Source: JAPLDB01 sp038230515 (GTDB taxonomy: Bacteria > Bacteroidota > Bacteroidia > AKYH767-A > 2013-40CM-41-45). Taken from it: a stretch of DNA of 64,000 nucleotides. Below the pieces are notes generated by a model, which saw only the letters and a list, made by a program, of their open reading frames with translations, was not told the origin of the DNA and made no database searches. The DNA lies in NCBI GenBank assembly GCA_038230515.1, contig JBBRND010000004.1, positions 131,334-195,333 on the forward strand, read 5' to 3'. The position numbers were made by a program, and so were the translations under genes. Position 1 is the first letter of the stretch. Every line of letters starts with the position of its first letter. Positions 51,638-61,115 of the stretch are shown one piece after another.

Positions 51638-52261
51638 ATGCCTTCAAAAGACAAACGCATAGACACTTACATAACAAAAGCGCTGCCCTTCGCGCAGCCC
51701 GTCCTGAAAAAGCTGCGCGAACTGGTTCATAAAGCATGTCCTGAAGTAACCGAGACAATTAAATGGGGAATGCCGAGCTTTGAATACAAAGGACCGATGT
51801 TCGGGTTTGCGGCCTTCAAGCAACACTGCGTGGCCATGTTCTGGAAATCAAACCTGCTCAATGATCCGAACGGGGATCTGAAAGAGCGTGCCAACAAAGG
51901 TGGAGAAGCAATGGGTAATATGGGTCGCATGACTTCGTTAAAAGATTTACCTCCCGACAAAGCAATTATTGATTTCGTAAAGCAACACATGAAGCTAAAT
52001 AACGAAGGAATTAAGATTGAAAAAAAAACAAAGCCCAAAAAGGAACTTCTTGTACCAGAAGAATTAACCGAAGCTATCAGCAAAAATAAAAAGGCAAAAG
52101 AAACTTTTGAAAATTTTTCACCTTCTAATAAGAGGGAATATGTAGATTGGATTTCTGAAGCTAAAACTCCAGCTACAAAAAATAAAAGATTGGAAGAAGC
52201 TGTTCAATGGATGAGCGAAGGAAAGCCAAGGTTGTGGAAGTATCTGAAAGAATATAAATAG
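51638..52261 (+). CDS. YdeI/OmpD-associated, DUF1801-containing protein
   Basis: A 207-residue soluble protein. The N-terminal DUF1801 (YdhG-like) domain has RIDTYITKALPFAQPVLKKLRELVHKACPEVTETIKWGMPSFEYKGPMFGF, then FKQHCVAMFW. The C-terminal YdeI-type part has LLVPEELTEAISKNKKAKETFENFSPSNKREYVDWISEAKTPATKNKRLEEAVQWMSEGK. Biochemical role unknown. It is convergent with metH, the two stop codons being only a few bases apart. Confidence 0.85.
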   Translation: MPSKDKRIDTYITKALPFAQPVLKKLRELVHKACPEVTETIKWGMPSFEYKGPMFGFAAFKQHCVAMFWKSNLLNDPNGDLKERANKGGEAMGNMGRMTSLKDLPPDKAIIDFVKQHMKLNNEGIKIEKKTKPKKELLVPEELTEAISKNKKAKETFENFSPSNKREYVDWISEAKTPATKNKRLEEAVQWMSEGKPRLWKYLKEYK

Positions 52262-52266
52262 CAATA

Positions 52267-55200
52267 TTAATAAGCAAGGACGCTTCCTAACCACCTTTCT
52301 ACTTCTTCCACTTTCATGTTTTTTCTTTTTGCATAATCTTCCACCTGGTCCTTTTCTAATTTGCCAACTGAGAAATAATTTGCATCAGGATGTGCAAAGT
52401 ATAAACCGCTGACCGCAGCAGTAGGATACATGGCGAGACTTTCGGTAAGCGTGATGCCGGTGTTTTTTTCTACATCCAATAATTTCCACAACGTGGTTTT
52501 CTCCGTGTGATCGGGTTGCGCAGGATAACCCGGAGCAGGGCGAATCCCCTGGTATTTTTCTTTGATGACTTCTTCATTGGAAAGATTTTCGTCCTTGGCA
52601 TAACCCCAGATTTCAGTGCGTACTTTTTTGTGCATCAGTTCTGCAAAGGCTTCGGCTAATCTATCTGCTAATGCTTTCAGCATGATAGAAGAATAATCGT
52701 CATGATCCTTTTCAAATTTTTCAATCCATTTTTCAATTCCGAAACCTGTGCTCAAAGCAAATGCTCCAACGAAATCATTTTCCGATTTTAAAAAATCAGC
52801 GAGTGCTGTATTTTTATGTCCATCAGGTTTTTGAGTTTGCTGCCTAATAGAATGAAAAGACGCAATCTTATTTTTAGCAGTCTCATCATAAACTTCAATA
52901 TCATCTTTCAAAGAATTGGCAGGAAAAATTCCAATCACTGCTTTTGCAGTCAGCCACTTTTCTTTGATGATGCGTTGCAACATTGCCTGCGCCTCATCAA
53001 ATAATTTCTGAGCTTCCTTTCCTCTAATAGGGTCCTTTAGAATTTTTGGATAGCTGCCTTTCATTTCCCATGAAATGAAAAAAGGAGTCCAGTCAATGTA
53101 TTCGGCTATCTCTTTTAAATCATAATCTTCAAAAACTTTTGTTCCGAGAAATTCCGGTTTGGAAACAACAGTAGCGTTCAATTCAAATTTATTCTCTCTT
53201 GCTTTCCCTATCGTGATGTAATTAGATTTTGCACGGTCTGCTTTATGGTATCCGCGTGTTCGTTCATTTTCTTCACGCACTTCCTTAATATAATTTTCTC
53301 TCAAATCCTTTGAAAGTAAATTACTCACAACAGGTACGCTTCGCGAAGCATCGTTTACGTGCACTACAGGATGCGCATAATGAGGTTCAATCTTTACAGC
53401 AGTGTGAACTTTACTCGTAGTTGCTCCACCAATCAATAATGGAATGGTAAAACCTTCGCGTGTCATTTCTTTTGCAACGTGAACCATTTCATCGAGAGAT
53501 GGAGTAATCAATCCACTCAAACCAATAATATCAACCTGCTCTTCCTTTGCTTTGGCAAGAATCTTTTCAGCAGAGACCATCACCCCCAAATCAACAATAT
53601 CATATCCATTGCAAGCCATCACAACTCCGACAATATTTTTTCCGATGTCGTGTACATCACCTTTCACTGTTGCCAATAAGACTTTTCCGTTTTTAGACCC
53701 AACCACTTTATCTTTTTCTAAATACGGTTCTAAATACGCAACAGCCTTTTTCATCACGCGTGCACTCTTTACCACTTGCGGCAGAAACATTTTTCCTGCA
53801 CCGAATAAATCACCGACCACATTCATTCCGACCATCAGCGGTCCTTCAATAATGTGAAGCGGTTTTTCATATTTGTTTCGCGCCTCTTCAATATCCACTT
53901 CGATGTAATCGGTGATACCTTTTACAAGGGAGTGAGAAATACGTTCTTCAACAGTTCCTTTTCTCCACTCCTCATCCTTCACATCTTTTTCTTTTCCCGC
54001 ACCTCTAACTTTTTCGGCATGATTAATTAATCGTTCGGTTGCGTCATCTCTTCTATCCAACAAAACATCTTCAACCAGCTCCAGTAATTCTTTTTCAATT
54101 TCATCATATACGATTAATTGTCCTGGGTTTACAATGCCCATATCCATTCCATGTTTTACAGCATGATATAAAAACGCTGCATGAATAGCTTCGCGTACAT
54201 GGTCGTTGCCGCGAAACGAAAAAGAAACATTGCTTATACCACCCGAAACTTTTGCAAAAGGAAGATTTTCTTTAATCCATTTTGTTGCAAGAAAAAAATC
54301 CAAAGCATTTTTACGATGCTCATCCATTCCTGTTGCAACAGGAAAAATATTTGGGTCGAAAATAATATCCTGCGGTGCGAAGTGAACTTGATTGACAAGA
54401 ATATCATAAGCACGTTTGCAGATTTCTATTCTGCGTCCTAACGAATCTGCTTGCCCTTGTTCATCAAACGCCATTACTATAACCGCAGCACCATACTTCT
54501 TTACAATCTTAGCCTGACGGATGAATTCTTCTTCGCCACCTTTCATTGAAATGGAATTTACAATTGATTTCCCCTGTGTGCATTTCAGTCCCGCTTCAAT
54601 TGCTTCAAACTTTGAAGAGTCAATCATTATGGGAACTTTTGAAATGTCGGGCTCGCTTGCAATAAGGTTTAAATATTTTGTCATTGCATAATTTGCATCC
54701 AACATTCCTTCGTCCATGTTAATGTCAATGGCCTGCGCACCGCCTTCCACCTGGTCGCGGGCAACACTTAATGCTTCATCGTATTTATCTTCTTTAATTA
54801 AGCGAAGAAATTTTTTAGAACCGGTAACATTTGTCCGCTCACCCACATTCATAAAATTTGAATCAGGACGATACGTCACTGCTTCCAATCCACTCAATCG
54901 CAAATATTTTTCTATTGTCGGAATTTTTCTTGGCTGAGTTTTGCGAGCGTGTTCTGCAATGTGTTTGATATGTTCAGGAGTTGTGCCGCAACATCCGCCA
55001 ACAATATTGATGAAACCACATTGTAAAAAATCATCAATTTGCACACACATTTGCGCAGGTGTTTCATCATACTCACCAAACTGATTTGGCAAACCTGCAT
55101 TGGGATAACACGAAACAAAGAAAGGTGCTTTCTCACTCAACTCTTCCAGATAAGGACGCATATCTTTCGCGCCAAGCGCACAATTTAAACCGACACTCAA

Positions 55201-55899
55201 CAGATCAACATGCGAAACTGAATTTAAAAATGCTTCAACAGTTTGCCCTGATAAAGTACGACCGCTTGCATCTGTTATCGTTCCCGAAATCATAACGGGC
55301 AACGAAATATTTTTTTCTTCAAACACAGTTTGCACTGCGAACAATGCAGCTTTTGAATTGAGTGTATCAAAAATTGTTTCAATCAGAATTAAATCTACAC
55401 CACCGTCAATCAATCCGCTGGTCTGTTCTATGTATGCATCAACCACTTCATCAAAAGTAACAGCACGAAAACCGGGATCACTGACTTTGGGAGATAAACT
55501 TAATGTTCTGTTTGTAGGTCCTAATGCTCCCGCAACATATTTTGGAGTTGAACTTTTAAAATTCTTAACAGCATCCTTTGCAATTTTTGCTGATTCAAAA
55601 TTTAATTCATACGCCAACTCCTCCATGTGATAATCAGCAAGAGAAATTTTTTGGGCGTTGAACGTATTGGTCTCAATGATATCAGCACCTGCATTCAAGT
55701 ATTCCAAATGAATTGCTTTTATGATTTCTGGTTTGGTCAATGACAACAAATCATTGTTTCCTTTCAAATCACTCTTCCAATCTTTGAAACGTTCACCACG
55801 GTAATCTGCTTCAGTCAATTTGTATTGCTGAATCATGGTGCCCATTGCACCGTCAATTACTAGAATTCTTTTCTCTAATTCTTTTTTTATGTCACTCAT
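52267..55899 (-). CDS. metH: Cobalamin-dependent methionine synthase (MetH)
   Basis: A full-length 1210-residue modular enzyme. The homocysteine-binding barrel (1-320) has zinc cysteines in NIVGGCCGTTPEH. The pterin-binding domain (~345-620) has NVGERTNVTGSKKF and IDINMDEGMLD. The cobalamin cap and Rossmann domains (~640-880) have the lower-ligand motif DVHDIGKNIV (His) and LIGGATTSKVHTAVKI. The C-terminal SAM-reactivation domain (~890-1210) has RPAPGYPAQPDH and MYPTAAVSGLYF. It moves the methyl of methyl-THF to homocysteine. It lies 6 bp after mnmD, and both are under the SAM-I riboswitch at 56669, so methionine synthesis should fall when SAM is high. Confidence 0.97.
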   Translation of the reverse strand: MSDIKKELEKRILVIDGAMGTMIQQYKLTEADYRGERFKDWKSDLKGNNDLLSLTKPEIIKAIHLEYLNAGADIIETNTFNAQKISLADYHMEELAYELNFESAKIAKDAVKNFKSSTPKYVAGALGPTNRTLSLSPKVSDPGFRAVTFDEVVDAYIEQTSGLIDGGVDLILIETIFDTLNSKAALFAVQTVFEEKNISLPVMISGTITDASGRTLSGQTVEAFLNSVSHVDLLSVGLNCALGAKDMRPYLEELSEKAPFFVSCYPNAGLPNQFGEYDETPAQMCVQIDDFLQCGFINIVGGCCGTTPEHIKHIAEHARKTQPRKIPTIEKYLRLSGLEAVTYRPDSNFMNVGERTNVTGSKKFLRLIKEDKYDEALSVARDQVEGGAQAIDINMDEGMLDANYAMTKYLNLIASEPDISKVPIMIDSSKFEAIEAGLKCTQGKSIVNSISMKGGEEEFIRQAKIVKKYGAAVIVMAFDEQGQADSLGRRIEICKRAYDILVNQVHFAPQDIIFDPNIFPVATGMDEHRKNALDFFLATKWIKENLPFAKVSGGISNVSFSFRGNDHVREAIHAAFLYHAVKHGMDMGIVNPGQLIVYDEIEKELLELVEDVLLDRRDDATERLINHAEKVRGAGKEKDVKDEEWRKGTVEERISHSLVKGITDYIEVDIEEARNKYEKPLHIIEGPLMVGMNVVGDLFGAGKMFLPQVVKSARVMKKAVAYLEPYLEKDKVVGSKNGKVLLATVKGDVHDIGKNIVGVVMACNGYDIVDLGVMVSAEKILAKAKEEQVDIIGLSGLITPSLDEMVHVAKEMTREGFTIPLLIGGATTSKVHTAVKIEPHYAHPVVHVNDASRSVPVVSNLLSKDLRENYIKEVREENERTRGYHKADRAKSNYITIGKARENKFELNATVVSKPEFLGTKVFEDYDLKEIAEYIDWTPFFISWEMKGSYPKILKDPIRGKEAQKLFDEAQAMLQRIIKEKWLTAKAVIGIFPANSLKDDIEVYDETAKNKIASFHSIRQQTQKPDGHKNTALADFLKSENDFVGAFALSTGFGIEKWIEKFEKDHDDYSSIMLKALADRLAEAFAELMHKKVRTEIWGYAKDENLSNEEVIKEKYQGIRPAPGYPAQPDHTEKTTLWKLLDVEKNTGITLTESLAMYPTAAVSGLYFAHPDANYFSVGKLEKDQVEDYAKRKNMKVEEVERWLGSVLAY

Positions 55900-55905
55900 A
55901 AATAT

Positions 55906-56583
55906 TTAATTTTTAATCGCCCTTATCATCTCTCTTTTCCCTTTCGAACCGGATAAAGTTTCAACATCAAATCCAACTGCTTTCAAGGTACGTTTTACGT
56001 CTCCCTTTGCACAGTACGTAACAAGCATTGCATTGTTCTTACATACATCATAAATTTTATGAAGCACTTCAAATGTCCACAATTCGGGCTGGTGAACGGG
56101 AGAAAATGCGTCATAGTAAACCAAGTCGAATGCTCCATCAAGTTGAAGTTCGAGCATATCTGCCTGAATTTTATACAAAACAAAATTCTCAAACGAAATA
56201 TTCTCAAACCATTTGGATGAATGCATTTTCTCAAATACCGGTTGAAGCGGTTTCCCGAAGTATTCAAAATAATTCAACTTGTCCGTGACAGTTGAAGGCA
56301 ATGGAAATGCCTCCACTGTTGTGTAATGAATATGTTTGCGCAAAATCTGGTTTTCACGATAGGTGAGAATTGCATTTAATCCTGTTCCAAAACCCATTTC
56401 AAGAAGGGAAATCTCAGGCAGGTTCTTATTCAGTGCGTCCAGCCCGTTGCGGATAAATACATGCATACTTTCCTGCATCGAGCCGTGCAATGAACGGTAA
56501 TGTTCATTCAAACGGTTGCTGATAAGGGTATGTATCCCTTCTTTTGTTTCTACAATTTCTAAAACTTCTTTTTCAGTTCTCAT
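55906..56583 (-). CDS. mnmD: MnmD-type tRNA 5-methylaminomethyl-2-thiouridine methyltransferase
   Basis: A 225-residue SAM methyltransferase without the oxidase (MnmC1) domain found in fused MnmC. It has NEHYRSLHGSMQESMHVFIRNGL, the SAM loop LLEMGFGTGLNAILTYREN, DLVYYDAFSPVHQPELWT (catalytic/acidic motif), and TYCAKGDVKRTLKAVGF with GSKGKREM. It makes the last methylation of mnm5(s2)U34 in tRNA. First gene after the SAM riboswitch and 6 bp before metH. A SAM consumer leading a methionine-synthesis operon is notable. Confidence 0.88.
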   Translation of the reverse strand: MRTEKEVLEIVETKEGIHTLISNRLNEHYRSLHGSMQESMHVFIRNGLDALNKNLPEISLLEMGFGTGLNAILTYRENQILRKHIHYTTVEAFPLPSTVTDKLNYFEYFGKPLQPVFEKMHSSKWFENISFENFVLYKIQADMLELQLDGAFDLVYYDAFSPVHQPELWTFEVLHKIYDVCKNNAMLVTYCAKGDVKRTLKAVGFDVETLSGSKGKREMIRAIKN

Positions 56584-56601
56584 TGTTTCTATTTTTTGGT
56601 C

Positions 56602-56636
56602 AAAAAAAAATCTCCTCCGTAAGCCGAAAGAGATTT
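56602..56636 (-). terminator. Riboswitch terminator before mnmD
   Basis: On the minus strand AAATCTC (56636-56630) pairs with GAGATTT (56614-56608) and a run of T follows. It lies between the SAM aptamer and mnmD, as in transcription-attenuating S-box leaders. Confidence 0.8.
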
Positions 56637-56668
56637 ATTGTAACTGAATTTTTTAGAATCTGTTTTCG

Positions 56669-56787
56669 ACTTATCTATCTCCGCATTGAAGCGGGGCAAG
56701 AATTGGCACCTTTTCTCTCCGATTAGCTCGGAGAAAGAGGTTGTCAAGGTTTCCAAGGGCTTTATCCCTCCACCTTTCTTGATAAGT
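56669..56787 (-). promoter_or_regulatory. SAM-I (S-box) riboswitch aptamer
   Basis: The minus-strand sequence has the S-box landmarks in order: P1 strand ACTTATC (56787-56781); AAGAAAGGTGGAGGGA; a GAAACC-type block (TGGAAACCTTGACAACC); a variable P3 hairpin (CTCCGA/TCGGAG); AGGTGCCAATTCTTGCC; a P4 hairpin (CCGC/GCGG); and the closing P1 strand GATAAGT (56675-56669). The two P1 strands are perfectly complementary. A terminator hairpin follows before mnmD-metH. SAM binding should switch the operon off. Confidence 0.93.
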
Positions 56788-56806
56788 TTTTTTAAAGAAC
56801 GCGGTG

Positions 56807-56834
56807 CAAATGTAACAACAATATTTTACATCAA
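56807..56834 (-). promoter_or_regulatory. Promoter of the SAM riboswitch-mnmD-metH transcript
   Basis: TTG (56834-56832), a 17-bp spacer and TACATTTG (56814-56807) on the minus strand fit the Bacteroidota consensus exactly. The aptamer begins about 20 nt after the -7 box. Confidence 0.8.
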
Positions 56835-56842
56835 AAATTTTC

Positions 56843-57892
56843 TCATACATTCTTTTCTGAAAGCAACTTGCGAAGGTTCGGGCGCAGGCGGCTTTTGTAA
56901 ACAGAATGCGCATCATGCTTCACTTTTCCTTTGCGGAGTTTTATCTGCTCTTCAAGAGGGAGAGAAAATATCTCAACACACTTCGGGGTGCAGCATCCTT
57001 TCATTTTTTCAGAACAATCATCGCACTGTATAAACAGAAGATGGCAATCATCGTTCGAACAATTTACATGGCGGTTGCTTGGCTTGCTACACTGATGACA
57101 CACGCTGATGATTTCCTCCGTTATCCTCTCCCCCATCCTGTCATCAAACACAAAATTCTTCCCTACAAATTTTGTTTCCAGTCCGTCCGCCTTTACCTGA
57201 CGTGCATAATCAATAATACCTCCGTACAACTGGTTTACATCTTCAAATCCGTTATGGCGTAAGTATGCGCTTGCTTTCTCGCAGCGAATGCCGCCTGTGC
57301 AATACAGCAAAATCTTTTTATCCTTTTTATCTTTGAGCAAATCAACAACCATGGGGAGTTCCTGTTTGAAAGTATCTGCATCAGGAAGAAGGGCTTCTTT
57401 AAAATGCCCGACTTCACTTTCATAATGATTACGCATGTCAACTACAATCGACTCAGGACTTTTCATTGCATCATTCCACTCCCTCGCAGAAAGATGATTG
57501 CCTACGTTCGTAACATCAAAAGTATCGTCACTTAATCCATCCGCCACAATCTTATTTTTAATGCGCACAATCAGTTTGTAGAACGATTTGCCATCATCTT
57601 CCACAGCAATTTTAAATTCTACGTTTGCAAACTGAACATACGTATCAATAAGCGTTCTGAACTTTTCAAAATTAAACTCAGGCACTGACAACTGTGCGTT
57701 AATACCCTCCGCAGCAATGTATATTCTGCCTAAAACATTCAATTCCTGAAACCTGAGATACAACTCATCACGAAGTTCTTCCGTGTTTTCAAGCAATACG
57801 TAACGGTAAAACGAAAGCGTCACGCGCTTGAAATTTTCAGCTAAAAGGTGCTTGCGGAGAATTTGTTTATCGTATTTGTTATGAAGAATCAT
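56843..57892 (-). CDS. trhO: tRNA uridine(34) hydroxylase, TrhO (rhodanese-domain)
   Basis: I start at MILHNKYDKQILRKHLL (57892); the 32 extra residues of the longer frame are hydrophobic and unlike the family. The 349-residue protein has an N-terminal acylphosphatase-like domain (VTLSFYRYVLLENTEELRDELY, RIYIAAEGINAQLSVP), a rhodanese domain with VDMRNHYESEVGHF and the active-site loop LLYCTGGIRCEKASAYLR, and a C-terminal Cys-rich segment (CHQCSKPSNRHVNCSNDDCH, CDDCSEKMKGCC). TrhO makes 5-hydroxyuridine in tRNA. It is the third tRNA wobble-modification gene in the window, after queA and mnmD. Confidence 0.92.
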   Translation of the reverse strand: MILHNKYDKQILRKHLLAENFKRVTLSFYRYVLLENTEELRDELYLRFQELNVLGRIYIAAEGINAQLSVPEFNFEKFRTLIDTYVQFANVEFKIAVEDDGKSFYKLIVRIKNKIVADGLSDDTFDVTNVGNHLSAREWNDAMKSPESIVVDMRNHYESEVGHFKEALLPDADTFKQELPMVVDLLKDKKDKKILLYCTGGIRCEKASAYLRHNGFEDVNQLYGGIIDYARQVKADGLETKFVGKNFVFDDRMGERITEEIISVCHQCSKPSNRHVNCSNDDCHLLFIQCDDCSEKMKGCCTPKCVEIFSLPLEEQIKLRKGKVKHDAHSVYKSRLRPNLRKLLSEKNV

Positions 57893-57950
57893 GACGCAGG
57901 CAAAGATAAGACATAGCAGGAAGAGGGAAAAAAATAAAAACAGGAACTGA

Positions 57951-59174
57951 CTATTTGCGAACTCCTTTTGCGAAAGAGCGGAAAACAAAAAGTAAGATCA
58001 GCAGAACATTTCCGATTCCCAGAATTCCCAAGCTAAATATCTTCTCAGAAAGTTTTGCTCCGATAAGGTCGTGCAGGTTGCCTCCATACAAAACCAATGC
58101 AAAAATCAGAATCGAAACATAAAGCGATTTCCTTTTTTCAATTTCAAAAGCGAAAGTAACAAGCATTGCAATAATAGGAATGGAGAAAAGGAAATGCTCC
58201 GTATCTGTAATTGTAAGTGAAGGAATCATGGCAAGCAATAAAATAAATTCAGCGCGGAAGTGTCCGGTTTCAAATACAGTTCCGTTTTTTCTTTCAAGAA
58301 CCAGATGCTTGATGAATAAAAAGAGAATAAGAAGAGCAAATGCAGCAACTGTTGCTGCTTCTATTATGGAATAAAAATGCAGGGAAGAGTTGCTGAAAAA
58401 ATTAGTTTGAAGAATAAATGCAACATTTTGCCCTGCACTTTCAAGTGTCACGCTATGCTCTTTCATGGTTTCAATCCATTCAGAAAACAAGTGTGCGTTT
58501 TGTTCCCACCCTGTAAATAGTGCAGGCAGCAAAAATCCGGCAATCAGAAGTGCAGCAATACAAAGAATCGCTTTATATTTTTTGCGGAGAATAAGCAGCG
58601 GAAGCAAAAGAACAAAATGCGGCTTCAACAACATGCAAAAGGCAATAAGTACTCCCGCATTCAGTTCGTTTTTTTCCAGCGCAAGCATCGCAGAAAAAAG
58701 AATGAACAGCAAAATCATGTTTACATTTCCGAGATGCAGTTCACGAAAGAGGTGAGCAAGTGCTGCAGCAAACACACTGAATAAAATAATATTGATGTTG
58801 CGACTGCTTAGCACCTTGTTGCTTGTTTTTATAAATACTGCAAGTTGTTTGAAGAGAAGAACCGTTGCCGCTGTACTCATGAAGAAAAGCACCGTCTTTG
58901 CAATTGCATAAGGCAGCAACGCAAACGGAATAAATATCATGGCTGCAAAGGGCGAGTACTTGTAATTGCCCGAACCAAGAACATACAGCTTACCGTAGAT
59001 TTCGTTTCCCTTCAGCAAATCGGCCGCTGCAGAGTAATACACCCTGAAATCATTCATCCAGAGCCGCCCGTGCATATTTTCCAGGATAAAAACTGCGGTG
59101 CAGAAAAAAAGAATTACTGCATCAACAGGGTTTTTTTTTATTGATGTGGAGCAGTACTGCAGCGTGCCTTTCAC
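57951..59174 (-). CDS. DUF2029/GT87-type integral membrane glycosyltransferase-like protein
   Basis: A 407-residue polytopic membrane protein with about ten hydrophobic spans. After the first span comes MNDFRVYYSAAADLLKGNEIYG (acidic residues facing outward), then GSGNYKYSPFAAMIFIPFALLPY, FRELHLGNVNMILLFIL, and MLLKPHFVLLLPLLILRKKYKA. This order is typical of GT87/DUF2029 polyprenyl-phosphate-sugar-dependent glycosyltransferases. The substrate is unknown. It precedes trhO by about 60 bp on the same strand. Confidence 0.8.
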   Translation of the reverse strand: MKGTLQYCSTSIKKNPVDAVILFFCTAVFILENMHGRLWMNDFRVYYSAAADLLKGNEIYGKLYVLGSGNYKYSPFAAMIFIPFALLPYAIAKTVLFFMSTAATVLLFKQLAVFIKTSNKVLSSRNINIILFSVFAAALAHLFRELHLGNVNMILLFILFSAMLALEKNELNAGVLIAFCMLLKPHFVLLLPLLILRKKYKAILCIAALLIAGFLLPALFTGWEQNAHLFSEWIETMKEHSVTLESAGQNVAFILQTNFFSNSSLHFYSIIEAATVAAFALLILFLFIKHLVLERKNGTVFETGHFRAEFILLLAMIPSLTITDTEHFLFSIPIIAMLVTFAFEIEKRKSLYVSILIFALVLYGGNLHDLIGAKLSEKIFSLGILGIGNVLLILLFVFRSFAKGVRK

Positions 59175-59252
59175 TATAACGAAAAATTTAGGTAAGCAAA
59201 AATAGATTTTTCGGCTTACTGTAGAGATGTTTCATGCCTGCATAAGTTCCTT

Positions 59253-61115
59253 TTACTCCTTCATCACCACCAACCTTCTCTTCACCGTTTTATTTTCCGT
59301 TTTCAGCTCAACAAAATAAAATCCGCTGCCAAGGGTTTTGGTGTCGAAAGAAACTTCATTCGTTCCCGCTTCAAGAATTTTTTCATCAGAAGGAAGCAAC
59401 TGTTCTTTCCCGATTGTATTAAATATTCGTATCGAGACCGCAGTTGGTTTCAACAAGGTGAAACGTACCGTTGTTATTCCACTGGAAGGATTTGGAAAAA
59501 CAGAAATACTTTTTTCTAAAAGAAATGGCGAAACGAAGGAAGGATCTTCCAGGATAGTTACTGAATCGCAACTGATGCAGCCCATCGTGTCACTCACACA
59601 AATGTTGTAACCGTTCGCAGGCAAACTGTCAATGGTAGTTCCGTTTAATACTCCTGCTGCTGGCGACCAGAAAAGAGTGTAGCCGGAAGGAATTACTGAA
59701 AAGGAAACTGAACCATTCCCGCAGCCAATGCAGGTTGTTGGAGTCACAGCATCAATAGAAAGCTGAACAGGAGTTACAATGGTAAAATAATGAATGGAGA
59801 GGCAGCCGCTGCTGTCAGTAACTTCCACAGAATAATTTCCGGGAAAAAGATTTTGAAGCGAATCAACTCCTGTCGTGTTGGTATGTGTGGAAATCGTTGT
59901 TCCTGTTGAATCCTTCCAGTCAAAAGTAAATGGCGGTGCGCCCAGCGCAGTCGCACTTGCAGAAGACTGACCGAGCGTGCACGAATTAGTTACACTCGTT
60001 GCAAGCGATTGGCAACAACTCTCATCAGCAAAAAAATAATAAATGGGATCGTTGTCGCAGGAATAAGTAGTCCATGAGCCCGATTCACCGTCACCATACG
60101 TATCAATAGAAACATTCAGGTTCGTGCCATCCATGCAATATCCCGTATCACTTCTCGTGCTCATCGTCCAGCAGAATGTCCAGTCGCAGAGATTCATTGA
60201 ATTCTGATCACCGTAATTATTTCCGGGATCATTATCAATAACACCGAGAGCATTTCCGACAGCCGTCTCATAATAAAACCCCGGACCATGAACCAGCCCA
60301 GTGGCAACACTCGTCACATAGTTTTGCACCCATTCCCAATATCCGCCTGTAGTGCAGGTCGCGGCAGGAACGGGAGCAATTGTAAAAACATCCCACCCTG
60401 CACCGAAAATGGGAACAACTGCATGAAACCAGTTCATTGCTGTCTGAGAATAGCTCGACACCGTGAAACAAAAATTTACACTTGTAGCCGGAGGATAACT
60501 TCCGTCAACAGGCGGAGGGTTTGCAGTCAATCCAGCTTGCAGAATACATCCGATGCAGTTAAGATCGTTGCTGAGCGAAATATTGAAATCGCATTGCGAA
60601 GTATCATTGTCGCTGCTCACCTGCAAAAAATAATGACCGGAGCTAAGTCCGTTGAAAACATAATTCAGATTTGTAGTTGTTGAAAGCGCACACCCAAGCT
60701 GAATCATGTGCCCACAGTCAGTACCTATGTAGAGCACAGCAGCCGGATTTATGGTGGAAGAAGTAATGTTCAGGTTAACGATGGGACCACTTGCAGAATC
60801 AAGATCGAAAGTGAACCACACGTCTGCCTGCGGCAGATGCAGATTTCCGCCTGAACAAATCACTGAAGGAATATGATCTGCCTCCTGCGTTGCGCAAAGA
60901 TTCGTGGCTGCAAGCGCACTCACCGCTCCGGTGGCTGTGGGGCATGGCTGCGGAGATGGAAGCAAACCGAAATTTGTTGCATGAAAACAACTGTCGTTTA
61001 CCGGAGGTATGCCTGCACACGGTTGCGCACATGCAGTACTGCTCGTAATTGCATAAACCTGTGCGCTGCAAATTTTAGCAGCAAGAAAAAGGAGAGAGAA
61101 AAGAAGTTGTTTCAT
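59253..61115 (-). CDS. Large secreted protein with T9SS sorting domain
   Basis: I start at MKQLLFSLLFLAAKICSAQ (61115), a clear signal peptide; the longer frame starts 17 residues earlier without one. The 620-residue protein has a first domain with PVNDSCFHATNFGLLP and ADVWFTFDLDSASG (~35-190), a Cys-containing middle (SVNFCFTVSSYSQTAMNWFHAVVPIFG, NLCDWTFCWTMSTRSD), SprB-like repeats (SCTLGQSSASATALGAPPFTFDW, GNYSVEVTDSSGCLS), and a T9SS sorting domain (ISVFPNPSSGITTVRF... to VKRRLVVMKE). Surface or secreted; specific role unknown. Confidence 0.85.
   Translation of the reverse strand: MKQLLFSLLFLAAKICSAQVYAITSSTACAQPCAGIPPVNDSCFHATNFGLLPSPQPCPTATGAVSALAATNLCATQEADHIPSVICSGGNLHLPQADVWFTFDLDSASGPIVNLNITSSTINPAAVLYIGTDCGHMIQLGCALSTTTNLNYVFNGLSSGHYFLQVSSDNDTSQCDFNISLSNDLNCIGCILQAGLTANPPPVDGSYPPATSVNFCFTVSSYSQTAMNWFHAVVPIFGAGWDVFTIAPVPAATCTTGGYWEWVQNYVTSVATGLVHGPGFYYETAVGNALGVIDNDPGNNYGDQNSMNLCDWTFCWTMSTRSDTGYCMDGTNLNVSIDTYGDGESGSWTTYSCDNDPIYYFFADESCCQSLATSVTNSCTLGQSSASATALGAPPFTFDWKDSTGTTISTHTNTTGVDSLQNLFPGNYSVEVTDSSGCLSIHYFTIVTPVQLSIDAVTPTTCIGCGNGSVSFSVIPSGYTLFWSPAAGVLNGTTIDSLPANGYNICVSDTMGCISCDSVTILEDPSFVSPFLLEKSISVFPNPSSGITTVRFTLLKPTAVSIRIFNTIGKEQLLPSDEKILEAGTNEVSFDTKTLGSGFYFVELKTENKTVKRRLVVMKE

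Noticed and set aside
56669..56787. tRNA or other structural RNA gene upstream of mnmD
   Set aside because: The ordered motifs and the perfect P1 stem identify it as a SAM-I aptamer.
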